Below are positions 1 to 11,600 of a stretch of DNA of 64,000 nt, in pieces. Source of the stretch: Strongylocentrotus purpuratus (taxonomy: Eukaryota; Echinodermata; Echinoidea; Camarodonta; Strongylocentrotidae); assembly GCF_000002235.5 (NCBI RefSeq), contig NW_022145604.1, positions 4,459,577-4,523,576 of the forward strand. Reading direction: 5' to 3'. The position numbers and the translations under genes were made by a program. The notes beneath the pieces are model-generated. The model ran no database searches and was not told the DNA's origin. It saw only the letters and a list, made by a program, of their open reading frames with translations. The stretch's first letter is position 1. Every line of letters starts with the position of its first letter.

Positions 1-1689
1 TAAGTGGGTCGATCTCTTCACGTCTGATGTGTGTTTGTTGAACACTACAACTGAAGTTACGCGAAACGAGCCTCCAGAATGATTTGGGAAGAGAAGACGA
101 AAACTTGAACCATTTTGCACACGGGAATTCTTTATTTTATTTCAAAATACGTTTATCATATCATCAATTAATTATGTATAATTTATTACTCTCACTTGCT
201 CAGAATTCGTGACACTTTCTACCCATCTTTACTTGACATGATTATGCATTTTTGTTTATTTAGTGATTCATAATAATTACGATACGATTTTCTGTCACCT
301 TGACTATGGGAAATTACACAAGATAGCACCAATTAAAAGTTCAAGCAAGCGTCCCAATTATATCTATAAACGAATTCGTTTCGTATTATTTTTGTTTTCG
401 GGTTGTCACTTTGTTTGACAACTTTTTTGTTTTCTTCACTCGACAGGTTCTGATAACAAGAAAGGAATCTACCACCCTCCACATTCATTTCCAAGGGCCT
501 GCCATTGAAAGGTTAGTCAGTTCATTTCATTACAAATTTGTAAAGGAAATTTCTTCTGTTAGTCGTTAGACTGAAATTATAGTTTAGAATTAAACACTCA
601 ATCTCGAGCTTCACATACACTGTAAATGATCTGTTTTACCTTTGGCTTTCGTATCCAGGGCTGTTCGTATCAGATCTCCTGTACATGCAGGTTTTTTATG
701 CTTGAGTAATTGAATATACAGTATCATTCTTTTTCCACTACATTCCTTATATTTTTTTAAAAACATTAATGTCTTTGTTTTAGAAAGAACTTTCACGTTT
801 CGGGCACTGCTTATGTCACTGTTATCAGTTCGAAAGAAAATGGAATTTACCGATAGAAACAAAAGAATTACGAATCAATAGCAAACATGAAGAACGTGTG
901 AAAGAAATTAATAAGGAAGGAAACAAAATTCCATATCTGAACATGCCCATATCGACGCCAGTATCCCGAAACGTCTGTTTGGACACCTTCTCATTCTGAC
1001 TATGAGATATAATAACCTGTTATTTGAAACAATAGTCGATTTATTCGATCGCAAACCGTCGAGATGTCTTGTTATTATCATTGGCAGGCCTCACCACGCT
1101 AATCAAACATGGCGAGAATCTAATTTAGTCCTTGCCTACTGAACTATTCCCCCTCTATGTCCGTCTAGCGCCCCGCAGAACTGACAGGTTTCAGCCAGAA
1201 AATCGATGATGGTCAGGACAGAAAATGTATGCTGTGTTCGTTGCCTGCTATAATGCCCTTACATCGGCTATGTTCACATGAAACCGTCAACGTTTTAAAC
1301 GTTAAGTTTGGGAAATATTTAGTAATAATCAAATATCAGTTAACAAGGGTTCACACGAGATCGCAACAACAAGTATTGATAGTTTTAAATCACAAGCTGG
1401 GCAAATAATCATCATAACTGAAAACTGGCGTTACATCAAAGTTCCGAACCTTCAAGTAAGGACCCACCGGTGCTCGTTATCGCGTTAACATTAAGAAGTT
1501 AAGAGTCGCGTTCAACTTGTAACCGTGAGTTAACTAAATTTAAAGTTTAAAGAAGAAGAAGTGACATTCTTGCACACCAGTATAAAACTTGATCTCAAAA
1601 AGTTGCCGAAATATCTGAACTATCGGTTTGCAGTATTTGCACTTTCTTTGTAGGTTGTACTACACATACTATACTTGTGACAGTTGCAA

Positions 1690-1810
1690 CCCTGGACCAA
1701 ACACTATCCCTAACCCTAAACTTAAACCTATTCTAGAACCCAAATTACAACCCTAACCCAAGTCTGTATCTTTGACGAAATGAAGCCCGAGGTGATTGTC
1801 GCCAAAGACA
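1690..1810. repeat. Dispersed repeat with telomere-like CCCTAA runs (copy 1)
   Basis: Degenerate CCCTAA-type runs lead into a segment reading tttgacgaaatgaagccc then gaggtgattgtcgcc. A related copy lies at 53222-53340 (cttttgatggagaaagcc then aacaatcgtcac). The shared non-telomeric tail shows this is an interspersed repeat and not a telomere. Confidence 0.5.
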
Positions 1811-1836
1811 ACGTCGGAGCACCTCTTTGTGGAAAT

Positions 1837-1905
1837 GTCGTGGTATAGTGGTTCCTTCACTTGACTCTAAATCAAAGGGTTGAGGGTTCGAATCCCAGAC
1901 TGATT
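1837..1905 (+). repeat. Degenerate tRNA-like SINE head
   Basis: An A-box-like tggtatagtgg followed about 35 bases later by a perfect B-box core (ggttcgaatcc). No matching acceptor stem can be formed, so this is read as a tRNA-derived SINE promoter and not a working tRNA gene. Confidence 0.55.
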
Positions 1906-2640
1906 TTTGCAAGACAATAATCCATATTTGCCACTATCCAACCACGTGTAGAAATGTGTGCCTGGCTGGATTTATTCCTTGATACGGACTGTGCGTTGAC
2001 TGCGGCTGCCAGAGCTAAACCCAGAGTTACGGTAATATTATCAAAACTTATTTGGAAGCACATAGAGACGAAATATCATGATTTGAAATGCCTTATACAA
2101 TAACGGATTTTTATTAGAATTATCGTTATGTTGCAAGATACAAGGTACATTATAATGTACAAACGGGAACTTTGACGTAGGTAGAATGAACGGTGCCATG
2201 ACGATGGCAGGCGTCATCGGAGAGAGTCTTGGGTGATTTTATCCCGTTTTGTCTTTCCTGCCTCCCGGCTTCGTTGTCCGGGTCATGTTTTCGTCGTTCC
2301 GCGTCAAAGCCCGTATCGATGTCGCTATGCAGAGAGGGGAGTGGGAGGGAGATAGAAATCGATCGCCGTCATCAATTTAGGTCACTGTGCCGTCTCTTCC
2401 CTGCCAGATGATGTTGTTGCTGAATCAGTAAAATCCCTGAAAGTGCATTAAGTTGTGGTAGATGCAGTAAGTGCCGAGATACGAGAACACTGTTTTTCTG
2501 TGGATAAGGTGCATCTTAAAAATGATTCTATTTGAATGTTGTTTCAGCTTTCCTTATTAAAGGTGGCATCGGGAATCCGTGCTGAGATGTGAAAGGCTGC
2601 CATGGAGGTTGTTTAAGAAATGTAAGAGGAGGGATGGAAG

Positions 2641-2686
<46 letters not shown>

Positions 2687-2697
2687 AAGAGAGAAAT

Positions 2698-2729
<32 letters not shown>

Positions 2730-2750
2730 GGGGGGGGGAGGGGGAGGGCA
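2641..2750. repeat. (GA)n microsatellite
   Basis: About 90 bases of GAGA with occasional AAA interruptions, then a G-rich tract. It makes open frames of alternating Arg/Glu on one strand and Leu/Ser on the other, which are not genes. Confidence 0.95.
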
Positions 2751-5004
2751 CAACCTGCCGGCTGCCGGCGCCCCTAATAACCCAATCATAAGTACACAAG
2801 ACTGTCCCCTTCCCTTTAATATTAAATTGTGTTGTGGTGCACCCTTTCAAACGTTAGATCATAACTGCACAGGAAGATGTTAACTATTTTTCTTTTCTTC
2901 TGAGAGATTGTTCGGACTTGCGAATTACATGAAGAAAAGAAAAACACCCATTCCATCCAAGAATCCGAATGGTATTAATAAGTGGAATAAGATTTTACAT
3001 TTTGAAAGCAGTGCGTCATCAAATATTTAAATCCATGATTTACCTTTGATCTTTTTTAACCCTTCAAAACCAGGTCATGTCTGGTAGATCGGAATCAAAT
3101 AATGTCGGCTTACTTCAGGCGCATCCCCATGACCTCAGGCACAGTTTCGCGTGTCTGAAGCTTTCACCTGAAAATGTTCTGAATTTGGGCCGGAGATCCG
3201 ACAAGCTTTTGACTTGTACACGCATTAACTCTCTTCCGTGTGATTCATTTTCACCTAATTCTGTCGGGGAAGGAATGCAAAAAAAAACACCTTAAGGCCA
3301 AGAATGATTTGACATTTAAATCAAGATCTACCTTGCACAGCCTGCCTTGACATACGTCATTAAAATATGCATGCTTTCTTTGATAAATATATTCTCAGAT
3401 GTCAGCAAACTACTGTATTGTCACCACACCACTTGTCATGTTATGTGACCAGATTTGATAAAGCCAGTTTCAGACCGCTTCAATGGGTGTATTTTTTGTT
3501 CGATCACGTTCAACTCTTAATATAATGTACAAACTTTTAGTCCCCCTCCCCCCACCAGTATTTGCAGTCCGTAGACGATTCCTCTTTCCCCCTCTCTCCC
3601 CGTTTCTCTCCCTCTCCCTCTTCACTCCTCTGTTCCCTTCCTCCCCACGCTGTTTAACATTACTAGCAATATAGGCGTACCTATCGAACCCCATGCACCA
3701 TGAAATAAAACAATACTGACTGACCTAAAGGTTTATAATTATCATTGCAGCATAAGCTAAATCCAGGATTTCGTTACAGAATCTGAGACAAAGTTACCGG
3801 ATCCCTTTAAGTGAATAGAGGTACTCCTAATACTTTGATTGTGCTTTCAATCGGCCTATATATATCTTCTGTTAACAATTGAGAAGACAACTACGAAGAA
3901 GTAGGCTAACTTGAGTTTGATTTGTTATAGAGGTATCGGGGTAAAAGGTAGATTATAAACTGATAGCACTAATCAATGACATCCATCCGGATATCCGGGT
4001 CAGGTAATATAATTCTGGTCTGATAGTTCAAGTCGTTAGCTATAAGACGGTTACTGGAAGACACCATTCCGTACTGTGATTTCGTGTTATTTCCCAAAGC
4101 GAAAATGGCAGGTTATAGGCAGGTTATAGTATAAGCGAATTGAACAATGAAATAGTAAGTCAAGCTTCTAAATATATAGGCCCATAAAATCTATCAATTT
4201 GGAAATACGGGGGTAAATGAATTCCCTTTCATTTCTGAAAAACAACACTAAGCGTTGTTTGCAACCTTACGGCTTAAAGAGTACTTTAATCCTCTGGTGA
4301 ACGTTTGCAAATTGCTTCTGACAAATTGCTTCTTGCGACCTGTCTGTTGGGGTTTTGCGTCTTTCATTAAGAAAATTAATTTCAGAACGTGATTTAGAGG
4401 GACGAAAACCACCAAACGATTTGGAGCAAGCCCGGATCTCGAGCCTTAGATTCAGAAAAGGGGTAAATATAAGTTGCATGTCCCCGTGGACCACAGCGGT
4501 CTTTGCCAGATTTTGGATAATTTCCTATAGGCTGTGTTTAGATAGCTTGTCTTCTCTGACGAGGCTTTGTATAATAAAGTTTAGAATAATCATTTTGCGT
4601 ACTCATCATACATGTATAACATTCGAACACTTAAGCCAGGTCATTGCACTTGTTTTAAACATTGATTGTTAATATATTTAATATACATGTAGAACTTTGG
4701 GAGTTATGTAATTTAGGAATGCGCAACAAAAAAAATAACTATTTTACTTTAATATTTAGGAGTATGACGACAAATTAATACAATTAACGGTAATACAACC
4801 AAATGAATATACGTGTACATATACATGTAAGATATTGAATATTTCGTTACTTCTATAGATGTATACTTCCTTTTCTCCTTAAAAGCCTTTTCTAATTTAT
4901 TGTTTTGTAGTCTGCTCTTCACTTTTAACAGAGTAATGAATACCTTGAAGAAAACCACACCATTAGGCACTTTAAAAAGACTCGTCCATAACAGATTAAA
5001 ATGA

Positions 5005-5185
5005 TGCATGACGTAATCATAATAATGATTAAAATAATAACAATGAAGATGATGAGAATGATACTAATAATAATTATGATGATAATAATAGTAATAATGA
5101 TAATAATAACAATAATAACACTATTACTACTACTAATACTAATGATTATGATAATGATAATGATAGAAATTATAATAATAGACTA
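5005..5185. repeat. AT-rich AAT/ATG trinucleotide-like tract
   Basis: About 180 bases of imperfect ATA, AAT and ATG repeats, giving a spurious Ile/Met-rich frame. Confidence 0.85.
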
Positions 5186-5762
5186 TACTGTATAGCCCAT
5201 ATCACTTTTCGGTCCCTCAAAATCCTACGTGTTACACAAAAGGGTACTGAAATTGCCCTCGAGCTGATTTCTCGAAAGTCTTGGCGATCATGTTCTTGAC
5301 ATTGCCACAACTGGGTTTTGTTAAGTAGACTATCACCTCTCGTACCTTTCACCAGGGGGGAAAGCAATTCAATATCATGGGGGTAATCCCTGAGGTCCTA
5401 TGGCGGATCCAGGGCACGTGAAGATGTGTCAGGTCTCAGGTAGATAGCAACAGGTGCAAGCCCGCCCGCACTACCCCCGATGGAGTAATGGCGGTGTCAG
5501 GCATTGGAAGATACAGCTTTTAACTTCTTCACCATGTACGTTTGTATTTAAAGACAGAGACCGATAGAGGTAAAACTACGGTTCAAGGGTTTTTGATGCA
5601 AAGTATCCATTTGATATTGTTTCAATTTCGCCTTCAGAGGTTTAGATGGCAATACTTAAACCTAAATTCGTAAAAAACAGAAATATATGCCCAAATGTCC
5701 AACGTTGAAGTGAATTCGCCTTTGAATGCTTTTGCAGATAAATGGCGCTATACAAATGCTGT

Positions 5763-5785
5763 TCATCATCATCATCATCATCATA
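5763..5785. repeat. (CAT)n microsatellite
   Basis: Seven CAT units in a row encode a His run in one frame; there is no other sign of a gene around it. Confidence 0.85.
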
Positions 5786-5815
5786 TCTATCCAGGCCGGA
5801 TCGATATGAAAATTA

Positions 5816-5970
5816 ACCAAATATATCAATTAGTAGGCGGTTTTCCGGCAAAATTTGTATCATCACGTATTAGTCAAAACATATTCTTTTACACGATTGG
5901 TAATAACAACTTGCATTTCATTTTTCGAGAGGGGGCGTTTCCAAAAACTGGTCTATGCCTTTAATACAAG
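5816..5970. repeat. Dispersed repeat family A, copy 1
   Basis: Nearly identical over its first 75 bases to 36169-36303 (shared core tcaattagtaggcggttt, then ccggcaaaatttgtatcatc), then aligned with small gaps to the end. Same orientation, 30 kb apart. Confidence 0.7.
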
Positions 5971-7005
5971 GCCCCGGATAGCGAGGCTACGCCAACGACC
6001 CAAGACCTTGAACCTGATGAGGAAAGGAAAACCAATCTCGTCTGGCGCATCTTCGGTTTGTTCTCCAATCTTCATCATCCATGTGCGGAGAAGCAGATGC
6101 TTTCTTCATTAGGGTTTCATATTGTCTTCTTTTCTAAAATAATGCTGGAGAAGACAGAAAGAAGTAGAAAGAGAGATACTTATAATTTTGGTTGCTCTTC
6201 GACGATTCAAGAAGTTTATCTAGGTCTTTCTGCCAATGCTAATTAGGTATCCAGGGTTTTCCTGCCGGAGGGGGGAGGGGGCACACATCAGAAAAAGATT
6301 CTACGTTCACATAATACAAAGTTGAAAACTGAAAGGTTATCAAATGTTATGTTCTTTTATTATGCTCAGAAATTCTATGAAAAACGAACAAATAACTACT
6401 GCACTCTCGCATACGGGTTTGCTTGTTTCTGCATCTCTCTTTCTATTATTTCTTTAACGCCTTCGGTTAATATTATAGTTCTTTTTCTAACATTTAGTTT
6501 GTCGATGGGCATATCAAATGCATTTGTATCGATTTACTTTTATCCCAATTCATTTATGTTCACGGATATAAAGATACGATCTACAGCATCCATGGTGGTT
6601 TTTATTTGATGAAAACAGGTGGTATTGTTACATAATTACTGCTTAATAAAACCATTGATCTACATAGTAAGTCCATGATAAAACATGACTTTGTGTCACG
6701 CGCAACAGGTGTACTTACTTTGCCTCATAGTCGCCATACTAACCACTCCGCAGACAGTTTGATTTGAATACAAAGTGACATGCCATAAGACACAATAGTG
6801 TAATAATATTAATCATCATTGTCTAACCTCCCCGGATGGCGTAGGACTGATTAGAGTACTAATTAATTGCCCGGCTAGCAGCAGTAGGACTAGGGTCATC
6901 GCTCTATATTGTAACTCCCACACTGTTATAGTCACCGAGTCGCCAGATTTTAACCCGTCCAATGCCAAACCATAAGGGGTGTCATACCCTGCAACGCGGT
7001 AGAGA

Positions 7006-7290
7006 TGCCGTAGTCGAGTGGTTTAAACGCTTGGCTGGGATGCGAAGGTCGTTGGTCCGAGCCCCGGCACGGCACTATGTCCTCAATAAAGCCAGGCATT
7101 TGTATCCACATTGCTTTCTCTCTATCCAGGTGTTGAATTGGTACCCGGTAGGATGAAAAGGTCACTCTAGTTTGCTCAGCATTGTGAGCGTCTGTATCAA
7201 ATGGCGCCCGGCTGGAATACTCCCCCAGGGAGTGGAGAATGTGCCTAGATTGTGTGCGGTCAACTCTGAATCGGATGGCCGTGTTAATAG
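7006..7290 (+). repeat. tRNA-derived SINE with intact head
   Basis: TGCCGT at 7006 pairs with ACGGCA at 7069-7074; A-box tagtcgagtgg and B-box ggtccgagccc lie between. The tail carries ggtacccggtaggatg and aatactcccccagggagtgg, shared with the element at 21114. RNA polymerase III driven retroposons of this kind are common in marine invertebrates. Confidence 0.7.
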
Positions 7291-7369
7291 TATTTAAGCA
7301 AAACGCTTTAGAGACGTCAAAGATGTATTAAGAGCCATATAGACACGAACAAGACAGTAGGGGGTTTTC

Positions 7370-7550
7370 GTTTGTCACGTTGACATAGTCGACGTCTAAT
7401 ATGTGACGTCATTTCCGCGATCTGCGCATGCGTCGGGTCGTCTGGCGTCGTCAGGCCACATTTGCGAACCCGTTCATCGATGATTTGAGGTTCGTCAGAA
7501 AACTAGTGACCCGTCGTCAGAATGACGTCATCTTGCTACATCGCAGCGTA
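7370..7550. other. CpG-rich flank of the minisatellite
   Basis: CpG-dense sequence with two TGACGTCA/T type sites (near 7403 and 7523) that resemble CREB/ATF sites. No gene start can be tied to it. Confidence 0.3.
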
Positions 7551-7595
7551 AATCAGAAAGTAAAAACAGAAAGAGAAATTGATAGAATGATTAAA

Positions 7596-8475
7596 AAACA
7601 AAGAATAACATAAGGAAAGACAGAAAGAGAAGGTGACAGAAGGAAAAAAACAAAGAATAACATTAGAGAAGATGAAAGAAGGAAGAAACGAAAAATAACA
7701 TAAGGAAAGACAGAAAGAGAAGATGAAAGAAGGAAAAAACAAAGAATAACATAAGGAAAGACAGAAAGAGAAGGTGAAAGAAGGAAAAAAACAAAGAATA
7801 ACATAAGGAAAGACAGAAAGAGAAGGTGAAAGAAGGAAAAAAACAAAGAATAACATAAGGAAAGACAGAAAGAGAAGGTGAAAGAAGGGAAAAAACAAAG
7901 AATAACATAAGGAAAGACTGAAGAGAAAGTGAAAGAAGGAAAAAACAAAGAATAACATAAGGAAAGACAGAAAGAGAAGGTGAAAGAAGGAAAAAACAAA
8001 GAATAACATAAGGAAAGACAGAAAGAGAAGGTGAAAGAAGGAAAAAACAAAGAATAACATAAGGAAAGACAGAAAGAGAAGGTGAAAGAAGGAAAAAAAC
8101 AAAGAATAACATAAGGATAGACAGAAAGAGAAGGTGAAAGAAGGGAAAAAACAAAGAATAACATAAGGAAAGACAGAAAGAGAAGGTGAAAGAAGGAAAA
8201 AAACAAAGAATAACATAAGGAAAGACAGAAAGAGAAGGTGAAAGAAGGGAAAAAACAAAGAATAACATAAGGAAAGACTGAAGAGAAAGTGAAAGAAGGA
8301 AAAAACAAAGAATAACATAAGGAAAGACAGAAAGAGAAGGTGAAAGAAGGAAAAATCAAAGAATAACGTAAGGAAATACAAAAAGAGAAAGTGATAGAAT
8401 GATAAAAACAAAGAATAACTTAAGAGAAGATGATAGAAGGAAGAAACAAAGAATAATATGAGGAAAGATAGAAAG
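7596..8475. repeat. Purine-rich minisatellite, 51-53 bp unit, about 16 copies
   Basis: The unit reads caaagaataacataaggaaa then gacagaaagagaaggtgaaa then gaaggaaaaaa. Length varies mainly in the A-run. A 360-bp higher-order copy is visible: 7801-7980 equals 8161-8340 base for base. The minus strand stays open in three frames (up to 291 codons of Phe/Leu/Ser-rich repeats) because the unit lacks stops there; this is not a gene. Confidence 0.95.
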
Positions 8476-8639
8476 AAAAATGATAGAATGATAACAACAA
8501 CAATAACATTAGGAAAGACAGAAAGAGAAAATGATAAAGAATAGACAATGGAAAGATAGAAGAGAAGATGGAAGAAGGAAAAACAAAGAATATCATAAGA
8601 AAAATAGAGAGAGTATAATAGAATAATAAACGAAGAACA

Positions 8640-11600
8640 AAATAAGAAGTGAAAGAAGGAGAAAATGAATAAGCGCGTGCGGGGCCATTACGTCATCGTG
8701 TAGAGAACGTGTGTCAACTTAAAACGAAAAGGGTTATAAGGTAGTGAACAGGACGGGTGTCTGACGTCAATTTGCATCGTTAGAGGACGTGAACGCCGTC
8801 CTCGTCCACACAAACGAAAAGCCCCTAGTAATACTTTTAGGTCTGGTAAGATGGGGAGCGGTAGTGGAGAGGTTAAACAGACTGTGACATTCATAGAGTG
8901 ACTGTCCTTTCGAAGTGAACCCGTCGAAGGCTGTTCGAAGTAAGACAGACGGAAATCAGCAATCAATTTTGATCGCTGTCGAGCGCTAATGCCAATTTGA
9001 TGCCGTGCCAATAACGTGCATTCCGCGTCATTTTTCATTTATATTGAAAGAGAAGTCATTGCCGTCAAATTGTCACCTTTCCCCTAGTTTGAATTCTCGT
9101 TATTGACAGTGTCGGGAATGTGAAATTAAGGAAATGCTGCACAATAATTGTTGAACGGTGCTGTATACTAAAGGAAGTGTGTTCCCCATTAGTTCCCGGT
9201 TGTCACCTAGTATCCTATATTGTACAGGACATAATTCAATTTAACAGGACTCGCGTCATTCATGTATTCCTCCAAATATCAACACGACTCTGACCTTGAC
9301 TAATAAATGCATGTCACATCTTTCCGGCATAACAAGTGCTAATGACACTGTACTTGACTGTTGATTATAATGACATTAAAATGTCAAAAATCACTTTTCG
9401 AGCCTTGTTCACATTATTGATCCATAAGGATTTACGATTATTTTAGCAAATAACATGTACATTTATTGTCCAAGTGGTATGGGGGGAGGGGGGGGGGGGG
9501 TAAATCCTTTCTGTCCCTTTGAAACCCAAATGGCATATCTTGGCTTTAGTACACACGTCCAACATATTTTTGTTTTGATTTGTTTTATATAAGTGGTTTT
9601 GGGCTGGTCAGAGAAGTCTTGGGTTTTGTGCCCATCTTTTACCAAATCCTGAGAGCTTGTTGGTAGATCACAAGACAGTATATCGTCACCGGGAAATCTA
9701 GGGTTCGAAACCAAGTTCCATGTCCTTTTGTAAGGCTAATTCCAAGACATTGTTCTCGTCCAGCACAGAGTTGCCTTCTCAGCTATCCGGGGGAAATACT
9801 ATCAACTTTCTGACTAGTAGGCTTGACTATTTCCTGCGATATAGCAGTCGAGCCTGCTCACCTTATCTATGACTATGGGTAGTATTGAGACTGACTCTGA
9901 AATCGTTATTAATCTGGGATCTGCGGTTTGCAAGACCCCTCCTCTGAACATCTACCGATAGTCGGAAACGGGAACAAACTGATAATCTGGACTACTTATC
10001 CCAAATTTAACAACAAAAACGAATTATTTGATATTGCATTCAGTTCCTCTTTTCTTCATGACGAATATGCGTACGTGACACAACATTTGAAAACTGTCCA
10101 GTCACAGCAATTCATATCTTCTTTATATCTTCTACTTGCGGTACAGAGTTTCCTAAGAGGACGCCGGAGATTTCAAAGCGAATCCTTAGATTTGTAATTT
10201 GAGAAAAATCAGAATAATGGCAGTACCTGAGCATTTTCTGTCAACAGACTATCTATGTTACTCATCGGATTGCTGTAATAACTTTCCGGCCTTGCTAGTT
10301 CGCCGATGTTTTAAGAGGAGATAAGGGTCGATTCCTGGTGATGAACAGTTCCTCTCAATTAGTGAACACATGTCAGGAATGAGTGCACCTGTAAATAGCG
10401 ATAAGATCCAAAGATCGTCATTTGAGAGATAAACTACATAATTATGCACGTATGTGTAACCCGCTGCCGAATTTTACAAGTGAGCGAATGTTAGAATGAG
10501 GAGTACGTTTGGCATAAGGACAATATTTTTGTATTATTGCATGCATTAATGATATCAATATCAACATCTATTATGATTCATGTACTAAAAGAGGCATAAT
10601 TTACCCGACGTAGGCTTGCGTCAGCGACCGACGCAGCGTTTAACGCACCATTGAGGTAGTGACGGAATGGAGAGAGAATGTCATAGACATGATAGAGGTG
10701 ATGTTACAAAGAGAGAATGCTATAGAGGTAATACGAAGACATAACGCAAAATAGACAGAGCATAACTAAAAACAATGCGTTGAATTATTGGCGTATGCAC
10801 TAACTGCCTTCACAGGCTTCATGAGCGTAGGTATGAACGCAGTCAAATGGACGCCTCGTGTGCGCCAGGCGTAATGAATGTGAGCCTTGTATTTGCGTCT
10901 CGTTAACATTGCTCCAAACTCAACTCATGTGTGGTTTAATAACACATTCAATATTTACATATTGACTTTGTACGCTCCTGATCAAAACTGACTGTTTACA
11001 CTTGATCGTGAAGGGCTCCATCGTGTATGCGTTAGCGCTCTTAATTAATTGACTTAATTAGCCTAATTCCTCGATCTCTCAATTCAGGATAAAGGGGGAA
11101 ACTATTGACGTACATGATGTTTTTGTCGAGAGCAAATTTGATTATTACGCGGGTGAAAGGATGGCGTGTCTGTATATCTATTTTCGGACGTTTTAGGCAA
11201 ATACATGGTAGCTGATACTAGATTCGTTCTCTAATAAATGCAAACATCATGCTGTATTCTGTATACCGGGTTACGATTGCGTAAGTAATGTTCGCCATCT
11301 TCTGTACATGGTACATCTCTGTTCTCTCTATGTTATATGTAGGCCTGCCTCGTTCCAGTTTAGAAATGTGTAGGAGGAGAAGTGGAGGGGGCACACCCCT
11401 TTAAAAGTTATGTTTGCATTATGATTATTATGATACCTTTTATAAATTGTTATAACCCCCAGCACACAAGAGGGTCTTTTTGATACAAGCAATTGAATAT
11501 GCGTCCTTAGCGTATCAACGTCTAATAGGGGGGGGGGGGGCAGGTGTCGCCCAGTGGAAAGGATGAAAAGATGGGGGAGAAAGGGATAGTTAAAAGGGAA

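Noticed and set aside
1690..1770. Interstitial telomere from chromosome fusion
   Set aside because: Runs are degenerate and a second copy with the same non-telomeric tail exists at 53222.
1837..1905. Functional tRNA gene
   Set aside because: Only A/B-box-like sequence; no closing acceptor stem, so it is better read as a SINE head.
2557..2850. Ser/Leu-rich and Arg/Glu-rich frames across the GA tract
   Set aside because: Pure translations of a (GA)n microsatellite.
5695..5964. 89-codon frame with a His run
   Set aside because: The His run is a CAT microsatellite and the rest falls in a dispersed repeat.
7536..8411. Minus-strand frames of 201-291 codons
   Set aside because: They read through the minisatellite in three frames at once with a Phe/Leu/Ser repeat; the frame changes with A-run length and there is no domain.
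7596..8475. CRISPR-like array
   Set aside because: There are no unique spacers between repeats and the sequence context is animal; it is a minisatellite.
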